From Thermomonas carbonis (GTDB taxonomy: Bacteria; Pseudomonadota; Gammaproteobacteria; Xanthomonadales; Xanthomonadaceae): 64,000 nucleotides of DNA. Where the stretch lies: assembly GCF_014396975.1 (NCBI RefSeq), contig NZ_CP060719.1, positions 186,001 to 250,000 on the forward strand, given 5' to 3'. Below are positions 28,714 to 35,900 of the stretch, piece by piece. The notes under the pieces are model-generated. The model was not told the DNA's origin and did no database searches. It worked only from the letters and a program-made list of their open reading frames with translations. The position numbers and the translations under genes are program-made. Positions within the stretch are counted from its first letter, which is position 1, and every line of letters starts with the position of its first letter.

Positions 28714-28823
28714 GCGGCCGGCCCCGGCGCAGTCGGGCACCGCCCTGGACAGACGTAGGGAATTCACTCGATGCCGGCAGCCGCTCTCAACGATCGCCTT
28801 CGCGATCCTCCGAAAAAGATCGC

Positions 28824-28865
28824 TTGACGATATTTCATGTAAGAAATAGATTCTATTACATGAAA
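28824..28865 (+). promoter_or_regulatory. Promoter and palindromic operator of the DUF2170-PspA-flotillin-ATPase operon
   Basis: TTGACG (28824-28829) and TAGATT (28847-28852) are 17 bp apart, giving a start at or next to the ATG at 28860. A palindrome with 10-base arms, TTTCATGTAA (28833-28842) and TTACATGAAA (28856-28865), spans the -10 and the start codon; an inner AATAG/CTATT pair extends it. AT-rich sequence in this high-GC setting and the overlap with promoter and initiation codon suggest a repressor operator. Confidence 0.75.
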
Positions 28866-29486
28866 GCAGGCCAAACCGCCCTGAAGACGTCTACCGAGCA
28901 CCAGCGCAGGTATCGGGAGCGACTGCGCGAACAAGGCCTGGTCAAGAAGGACGTCTGGATCCGGCCGGAGTATGCGGCGGAGCTGGCCGCCATCGAGAAA
29001 TCGATGCGCGGGCAAGCTCGCGACCCGGCAGCGCCCGCGCAAGCCGAGGCCGGCTGGACCATCGCCACCATCCGCCATGCGCTGGGCGAGACCAGCGCGG
29101 TCCGCGACGGGCTGCTGACCATCGAAATCATCGAGGGCGCGGAACCCAGCCTGCATCTGGTCCTGCACGAATACGGCGACCTGTCGCTGTTCGTCGCCGC
29201 GGTCGGCGGGCAGATCATCGTCGAGGCCTACCTGTGGCCGGTGGCGATGGTCGCCGACCCCGCCCTGTTCAACCTGCATGTGCTGCGCACGCAGAAGCTG
29301 CTGCCGCTCTCCACCATCGCCGTGCAGGCGGTCGCCGGGGTGCCTGGCTACATCATGTTCGGTGCGCTGGACGCGCATTCTCGGCTGGCCAATCTGATGT
29401 TCGAGATCGAGACGCTGGCGGAAAACGTGCTGGGCGCGACCGAAGCCTTTGCCGGCTACCTGCTGCCCATGGAGTCGGCGACGTGA
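28860..29486 (+). CDS. DUF2170 (YjfI-like) protein with probable ribbon-helix-helix N-terminus
   Basis: 208 residues. Residues about 70-205 fit DUF2170: LLTIEIIEGAEPSLHLVLHEYGDLSLFV, then AMVADPALFNLHVLRTQKLLPLS and LMFEIETLAENV. In E. coli the YjfI member precedes a PspA-like gene, as here. The first 50 residues, with HQRRYRERLREQGLVKKDVWI and a following helix, resemble ribbon-helix-helix DNA-binding heads, longer than E. coli YjfI. It may therefore regulate its own operon through the palindrome over its start (inference). First of seven genes. Confidence 0.82.
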   Translation: MKAGQTALKTSTEHQRRYRERLREQGLVKKDVWIRPEYAAELAAIEKSMRGQARDPAAPAQAEAGWTIATIRHALGETSAVRDGLLTIEIIEGAEPSLHLVLHEYGDLSLFVAAVGGQIIVEAYLWPVAMVADPALFNLHVLRTQKLLPLSTIAVQAVAGVPGYIMFGALDAHSRLANLMFEIETLAENVLGATEAFAGYLLPMESAT

Positions 29487-30157
29487 TGTCGGGCCTGCTC
29501 GCACAATGGCTGGCAAGGCTGGGCGAGGATGTCGCGGGCGTCTCCGATGCGCTGTTCGGCGACAAGGCCGAGCGCCAGCTGGACCAGGACATCCGCGACC
29601 TCGACGACGCCCTGCACCGGGTCCGCGCCGACATCGCCACCGCGAAGGCGGCCCGCATCGCCGCCGACCAGCACACACAGGATCTGCGCACGCGCATCAC
29701 CGCGCTCACCGCGCAAGCCGAGCAGGCGTTGCGCACCCGCAAGCGTTCGCAAGCCCGGGAAGCCGCCGAGCGGATCGTGGTGCTGCAGGCCCATCGGGAC
29801 GAGGAACATGCGCGCGCGAACTCGCTGCAGGCCAGGGAAGCAGAACTGGCGCATGTGCTGGAGCAGGGCGAACACCAGCTGCGGCGGCTGAAACACCAGG
29901 TCGATACGCTGCGCGCGAGCGCCAGCCTGCAACAGGCGCAAGCCAGCGTGGCGCGACGCCAATCGACGGACACCCCGGAACCGGCACTGGCATCCGCACA
30001 GCGCGCGCGCCAGCGCAAGGCCACGAGCGGGCCGGATTCCCGCGCAACGGCCGTTTCCCCGAAAGAGGCGACCGCTAATGCGGCCGACCAGATCCTGGAA
30101 CGCATCGCCAAACGCATCAAGCCGAAAGCCCCGTCGCCCTCGACCGCCAAGCGCTGA
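29486..30157 (+). CDS. PspA/IM30 family coiled-coil protein
   Basis: 223 residues, almost wholly helical: an amphipathic N-terminal helix (MSGLLAQWLARLGEDVAGVSDALF) followed by long heptad segments (LDQDIRDLDDALHRVRADIATAKAAR, RTRKRSQAREAAERIVVLQAHR). It has a basic tail. PspA/IM30 relatives polymerise on damaged inner membrane; this one is like E. coli YjfJ, next to yjfI. The ATG overlaps the previous stop (TGATG). Confidence 0.82.
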   Translation: MSGLLAQWLARLGEDVAGVSDALFGDKAERQLDQDIRDLDDALHRVRADIATAKAARIAADQHTQDLRTRITALTAQAEQALRTRKRSQAREAAERIVVLQAHRDEEHARANSLQAREAELAHVLEQGEHQLRRLKHQVDTLRASASLQQAQASVARRQSTDTPEPALASAQRARQRKATSGPDSRATAVSPKEATANAADQILERIAKRIKPKAPSPSTAKR

Positions 30158-30170
30158 CCCGGACCCCCGC

Positions 30171-30815
30171 ATGACCGAATTCCTGCAAACCGCACTGACC
30201 TTCCCCACGTTGCTCTACAGCATCCTGCTGGCGTTCTGCACCATCTACTGGCTACTGGCGGCCACCGGCCTGGTCGACATGGAGGCCATCGACGGCCTGC
30301 TGAGTGGGGACGGTGGCGGCGACAGTCACCACCATGCAACCGACAGCGCCGGCCTGCTGGCGCGGCTCGGGCTGGGCGGTGTGCCGATCATGATCGTGCT
30401 CACCGTACTGGCGTTCTTCGGCTGGATGATCACGTACTTCATGCAGTTGCTGGCGCTGCAACACCTGCCGGCACCGCTGCGGTTGCTCGGCGGCATCGCC
30501 ACCCTGGTCGGCGCGCTGATCCCGGGTGTGTTCGTCACCTCCCTGCTGTTGCGGCCGGTGCGCAAGCTGATGGTCAAACTGCGTCCGCCGGTGGCACCCA
30601 GCATCCTGGGCCGCGTCGGCACGGTGATCTCGCCCGAGGTCGATGGCAAGCAAGGCCGGGCGGAATTCGCCGATGGCGGTGCAGGCCTGATCCTGCAGGT
30701 GCGCATCACACCACCCGGCCGCTTCGTCCGCGGCGACCGCGTGGTCCTGCTCGAACACGACGCCACCGCCAACACCTATCTCGTCATTTCCGAATCGCAG
30801 TTCAACGCGCACTAA
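30171..30815 (+). CDS. YqiJ/NfeD-like membrane protein with C-terminal OB fold
   Basis: 214 residues. Three or four membrane helices (about 12-34, 63-90, 98-122), a His-rich loop (SHHHATDS) and a soluble C-terminal OB-fold part: LGRVGTVISPEVDGKQGRAEFADG...FVRGDRVVLLEHDATANTYLVI. NfeD and YqiJ proteins are obligate partners of SPFH proteins, and the flotillin follows 30 bp downstream, as in E. coli yqiJ-yqiK. Confidence 0.88.
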   Translation: MTEFLQTALTFPTLLYSILLAFCTIYWLLAATGLVDMEAIDGLLSGDGGGDSHHHATDSAGLLARLGLGGVPIMIVLTVLAFFGWMITYFMQLLALQHLPAPLRLLGGIATLVGALIPGVFVTSLLLRPVRKLMVKLRPPVAPSILGRVGTVISPEVDGKQGRAEFADGGAGLILQVRITPPGRFVRGDRVVLLEHDATANTYLVISESQFNAH

Positions 30816-30845
30816 GCACCATCAAGCACGCCACTGGAGCTTTCC

Positions 30846-32849
30846 ATGAATTTCGCCCAAATCGCACCGTTCCTCGTCGGCCTCGTCGTCGTGCTGGTGT
30901 TCGTCTTCGGCCTGATGGGCCTGTTCAAGGCCTTCTACAAGAAAGTCGACCAGGGCACCGCCCTGATCGTCAACGACATGAGTTCGCAGCCGAAGGTGCA
31001 CTTCACCGGCGCGCTGATCGTCCCGGTGCTGTACCGCGCGGAGCTGATGAAGATCAGCCTGATCACCCTGCAGGTGGACCGTCGCGGCAAGGAAGGCCTG
31101 ATCTGCAAGGACAATATGCGCGCCGACATCACCGTGGCGTTCTACCTGCGCGTCAACGAGACCCAGGCCGACGTGCTGCGGGTGGCCAAGGCGATCGGCG
31201 CCGACCGCGCCTCCGACAAGAATGCGGTGGATGAACTGTTCAACGCGAAGTTCTCCGAGGCGCTGAAGACGGTCGGCAAGAAGTTCGAATTCACCGACCT
31301 GTTCGAGAAGCGCCAGGAGTTCCGCGACGAGATCGTCAAGGTCATCGGCAACGACCTCAACGGCTACGTGCTGGAGGACGTCGCGATCGACTACCTGGAG
31401 CAGACGCCCAAGCACATGCTCGACCAGAACAACATCATGGATGCGCAGGGCATCCGCAAGATCACCGAGCTGACCGCGCTGCAGAACGTCAAGACCAACG
31501 AGCTGGAGCAGGACGAGAAGCTGCAGATCACCCAGAAGAACGTCAGCGCGCGCGAGGCATTGCTCTCGCTCGAACGCCAGCAGGCGGAGGCCGAGGCCCG
31601 CCAGAAGCGCGAGATCGAAACCGTGCAGGCCCGCGAACAGGCCGAGACCGCCCGCGTGCGCGAGGAACAGCGGCTGATCTCCGAGAACGCGCGCCTGCAG
31701 TCCGATGAACTCATCCAGATCCGCGAGCAGGAACAGCTGCGCCAGGTCGAAGTGGCCGAGCAGAATCGCTCGCGCGCGGTCAGCATCGAGCTGGAGCGCG
31801 TGGAGCGCGCCAAGCAATTGGAGAAGGTCACCACCGATCGCGAAGTGCAGCTGCAGGGCGTGGAGCGCGACAAGGCGGTCGAGAATGGCCGCATGGAAGT
31901 CGCGAACATCGTCCGCGAGCGCACCGTGATCGACCAGACCGTCGCGATCGCGCAGGAGAAGATCAAGGAAACCCGCGAGGTCGCCGAGGCCGATCGCGCC
32001 AAGCAGGTCACGATCCTGCAGGCGGAAGCCGATGCACAGGAAGTCCTGGTCAAGGAAGTGAAGGCCGCCGAGGCCGCGGAAACCGCGGCGAAGCATCGCG
32101 CGGTCGAGTTGACCACGATGGCCGACGCGGAATTGCTGGCCGCCAACAAGCAGGCCGAGGCGAAGAAGATGCTGGCCGACGGCACGCGCGCCGAACGCGC
32201 GGCACCCGGCCTGGCCGATGCGCAGGTGCGCGAGGCGAATGCCGTCGCTGTGGAGAAGGTCGGCGTGGCCGAGGCGCGGGTGATCGAGGCCAAGGCGCAG
32301 GCGAACTACAAGCAGGGCAGCGCGGACGCGAAGGTGCTGGCCGAGCGGCTGGCCGCGGAAGCCGAAGGCAAGGCGCAGATGGGCCGCGCGGAGGCGGACA
32401 ACAAGGCGCAGATGGGTCGTGCGCAGGCGGATGCAACGCAGGCGATGGGCGATGCCGAAGCGACTTCGATCGGCAAGCGCATGGCCGCGGAAGCGGAAGG
32501 CCTGACCTCCAAGTTCGATGCGATGGACAAGATGAGCGTCGAGTCGCGCAGCCACGAGGAATTCCGGATGGCGCTGGAAACCGGCCTGAAGCAGGCGCTG
32601 GCCTCGATCGAGGCGGGTCGCCAGGTGTCGAAGGAGAATGCCGAGGTGCTCGGCGAGGCGCTGCGTGGCGCCAACATCGAACTGATCGGTGGCGACGGCG
32701 GCGTGTTCGACGCGCTGACCAAGGGCGTGTCGCTGGGCAAGGCCATGGAAGGACTGGCGCAGCACAGCCCGATCCTGCAGCAGTTGCTGTCCAAGGTCGC
32801 CGGCGTGGACCTGCGCCCCGCGCTCTCCAACGACGCGGACAACGCGTGA
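30846..32849 (+). CDS. Flotillin, YqiK type
   Basis: 667 residues. One N-terminal membrane helix (8-28), an SPFH domain (QGTALIVNDMSSQPKVHFTG...LITLQVDRRGKEGLICKDN...FYLRVN), then a 300-residue Glu/Ala/Arg-rich coiled coil with repeated KAQMGRAEADNKAQMGRAQAD units, ending in a hydrophobic segment. Flotillins form ring scaffolds at ordered membrane domains. With YqiJ it would build the membrane platform of this operon. A GGAGC ribosome site precedes the ATG. Confidence 0.92.
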   Translation: MNFAQIAPFLVGLVVVLVFVFGLMGLFKAFYKKVDQGTALIVNDMSSQPKVHFTGALIVPVLYRAELMKISLITLQVDRRGKEGLICKDNMRADITVAFYLRVNETQADVLRVAKAIGADRASDKNAVDELFNAKFSEALKTVGKKFEFTDLFEKRQEFRDEIVKVIGNDLNGYVLEDVAIDYLEQTPKHMLDQNNIMDAQGIRKITELTALQNVKTNELEQDEKLQITQKNVSAREALLSLERQQAEAEARQKREIETVQAREQAETARVREEQRLISENARLQSDELIQIREQEQLRQVEVAEQNRSRAVSIELERVERAKQLEKVTTDREVQLQGVERDKAVENGRMEVANIVRERTVIDQTVAIAQEKIKETREVAEADRAKQVTILQAEADAQEVLVKEVKAAEAAETAAKHRAVELTTMADAELLAANKQAEAKKMLADGTRAERAAPGLADAQVREANAVAVEKVGVAEARVIEAKAQANYKQGSADAKVLAERLAAEAEGKAQMGRAEADNKAQMGRAQADATQAMGDAEATSIGKRMAAEAEGLTSKFDAMDKMSVESRSHEEFRMALETGLKQALASIEAGRQVSKENAEVLGEALRGANIELIGGDGGVFDALTKGVSLGKAMEGLAQHSPILQQLLSKVAGVDLRPALSNDADNA

Positions 32850-32856
32850 TGCCGAT

Positions 32857-32884
32857 GCGGGCATGCGCCCTGGTGCGTGCCCGC
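32857..32884 (+). promoter_or_regulatory. Intercistronic hairpin between flotillin and giant ATPase genes
   Basis: GCGGGCATGCGC (32857-32868) pairs with GTGCGTGCCCGC (32873-32884) with wobble pairs and a CCTG loop. There is no U-tract, so it is more likely an RNA stability or partial-attenuation element than a full terminator. Confidence 0.5.
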
Positions 32885-32928
32885 GTTGACCTGCAGGCGC
32901 GCAACAGCACGCAACAAAGGACGCACGG

Positions 32929-35900
32929 ATGACGGACAGCACCGACAAGCAGGCGACAGGCAGCGATTCGCTTGTCGACCAGGCGGTCGCGCAAGGCGGC
33001 GCCTACGAGGTGCTGCGTCGCCGGCTGGGCGAACAGGGCCAGAAGCTGCAGGCGATCGCGCAGCGCATCAACGCGCAGCGCCTGCAGGAGTTCGGCGACA
33101 GCAAGATGGAGCTGGTCGGCCGCCTGCGCATCCGCAGCGAGCACAACTGCGTCGGCCGCGACATCGTCCAGGTCGGCGAGCTGCTGCTGTTCGGCTTCAA
33201 CGTGTTCATGGGCCTCAAGTCCACCACCGCGGTATCCGACGTGTTCGGGCTGTATCGGCTGGTGCAGGTCGGCGATGGCTATGACGTCACCCCGGTCGAC
33301 CACGCCGGCAGCTTCCTTGGCGATGCCGGCTTCGTCCGCGATTTCGCCGAGCTCTACACCTACTACAAGGACGCCCGCCTGCTGCAGCTGATCGTGCGCG
33401 ACGGCAAGCTGCTGGCGGCGTTCCAGATCGGCCTCAACGCGAACGACGTGCGGGTGTTCCGCTGGTCGCTCGCCAGCAGCGGCGAGATCGACTACATCGA
33501 TGCACGCGGCGAACGCGACATCGCACTGCCCCCGCCGTTCGACTTCGAATGGATCCGCGCCAGCAAGTCGCTGGAGGTCAGCGGGCGCTTCCCGCACCTC
33601 AACATCCTCGACACCCTGTTCGTCGAGACCACCGGCGGCGACCTCACCCTCAAGATCGAGAACAACACCGAGACCGGTGCCGGCATTTACAGCGAGCCGG
33701 TCGAGGACGCCACCCAGTCGCTGGACGACGCGCAGATCCACTTCGCCAAGGTCGGCGCGCTGATCCTGCTGAAGGTCCTGCCGTACCGCGAAACCACGTG
33801 GCGCGGGCTGGTCTACAACACGGTCACCGGCAAGGCCGTGCGCCAGGACGCGATCGTGCAGGCCTGCATCCAGTTGCCGGAAGACCACGGCATCATCTTC
33901 CCCGGCGGCTATTACCTGCAGAACGGCGAGCACAAGGCCTTCGATGCCGCCGTGCAGGGCATGCAGTACAAGCGGATGATCCGCTCGCCGAACGGCGAAG
34001 ACGTGCTGTACGTGTTCTACGAGCGCGAGTCCGGGCTGTCCGCGTTGCTGGTCTACAACATGATCCAGCGCCGGCTGCAGCCGCCGGTGCTGGCGCACGG
34101 CTACGCACGCCTGCACGACGGCCGCATGGTGCTGTTCCACGCCGAAAGCGACGACCCCACCCGCGTCCACCAGATGCAGGTGTGGCAGACCCCGTTCGCG
34201 TCGGACGAATACGTCGCGGCACGCCCGCCGGGCACCAGCTTCATGGGCCGGATCGGCAATGCGGAACTGGTCCGCGCGGTGTCCAACCTGCTCGACCTTG
34301 GCCGCGACATCGAGCGCGACGAAGTGTCTGCGGCGCGCTACGAGTTGCTGGCCCACAACACCCGCCGCCTGTTCGACGTGCATCACTGGATCGACGACGC
34401 GCAGTGCGGCGGCCTGTCCACCCTGCTGCACGAAATCGCCGCCACCGGCGAATCGGTGCTCGACGAATTCGGCAAGGTGCAGGACGTGCGCCGCCAGTCC
34501 GAAGTCGCGATGACCAAGGCGCGCGCGAGCCAGCGCGCCCTGCTCGGGCGCATGCAGCCGGAGGGATGGACCGGCATCCAGCAGTTCGTCGAGGCGCTGG
34601 CCGAGATCACCGCGCAGCGCGGCCACCTGCTGACGATCCGCGACTACCGCTACATCGACACCGCCGCGATCGACGCGATGGGCGTCGAGCTGCAAGAGGT
34701 GAACGAGCGCGTGGGCGTGGCCACCGGCGTGTTCCTGGCCGGCGACAAGGCGCTGCTGCCCCTGCAGCAGGCGCTGCAAACGCTGGACGAGCAGGCGCAG
34801 AAATCGCAGACGGCGACCCGGATCGGCGAACAACTCGCCGGCATGCAGGCGATGTCGGCCGACCTCGACCGCCTCTCCGAACTGATGGCGAGCCTGAAGG
34901 TCGACGACGCCACCCGCCGCACCCGCGTGGTCGATGCGATCTCCGCGCTGTACGCGAAATTGAACCAGGCCCGCGCGCGCGCCGAGCAGAAGCGCAAGTC
35001 GCTGGCCTCCGGTGAGGCGGTGGCGCAGTTCGGCGCGCAGTTCTCGTTGTTCGCGCAGGCGGTCGCAAGCGCGCTGGACATGTCCACCACGCCGGAGCGC
35101 GCCGACGAACAGCTGTCGCGGCTGATGGTGCAACTGGAAGAACTCGAGGGCCAGTTCGGCGAGCACGAGCAGTTCCTGGGCGACATCCTGAGCAAGCGCG
35201 AGGAATTGCTGGAAGCCTTCGACACCCACCGGCAGGCGTTGCTGGACGAGCGCCAGCGCAAGGCGCAATCGGTGCTCGATGCCGCCAACCGCATCTTCGA
35301 CGGCCTCGGCCGCCGCACCGAGCGCTTCACCAATCCCGACGAATTGAATGCCTTCTTCGCCGGCGATGCGCTGGTGATGAAGCTGCGCGAACTCGCCGAA
35401 CGCCTGCGCGCGCTGAAGGATTCGGTCAAGGCCGACGATATCGAATCGCGGATCAAGGCCGCGCGCGACCAGGCGGTGCGCGGATTGCGCGACCGCAGCG
35501 ACCTGTTCGAGGAAGGCGGCAACGTCATCAAGCTGGGGCCGCGCCACCGTTTCAGCGTCAACACCCAGCCGCTGGACCTGACCCTGCTGCCGCGCGGCGA
35601 CGAGATGGCGGTGCACCTCACCGGCACCGACTACATGGCGCCGCTGCACGACCCGGAACTGGCCGAGCTGCGCGCGTTCTGGCAGGTCACCCTGGAGTCG
35701 GAATCGCCGGGGCTGTATCGCGGCGAGTACCTGGCAGGGCAAGTGCTGGAGGCCGCGCTGGACGCGCGCGACGGACTGGATATCGAGACGCTCGAGCGGC
35801 TGGTCGGCGTTCCCGATGCGCTGACCAACCGCGTGCGTGAATTCGCCTCCGCGCGCTATCGCGACGGCTACGAGAAAGGCATCCACGACCACGATGCCGC

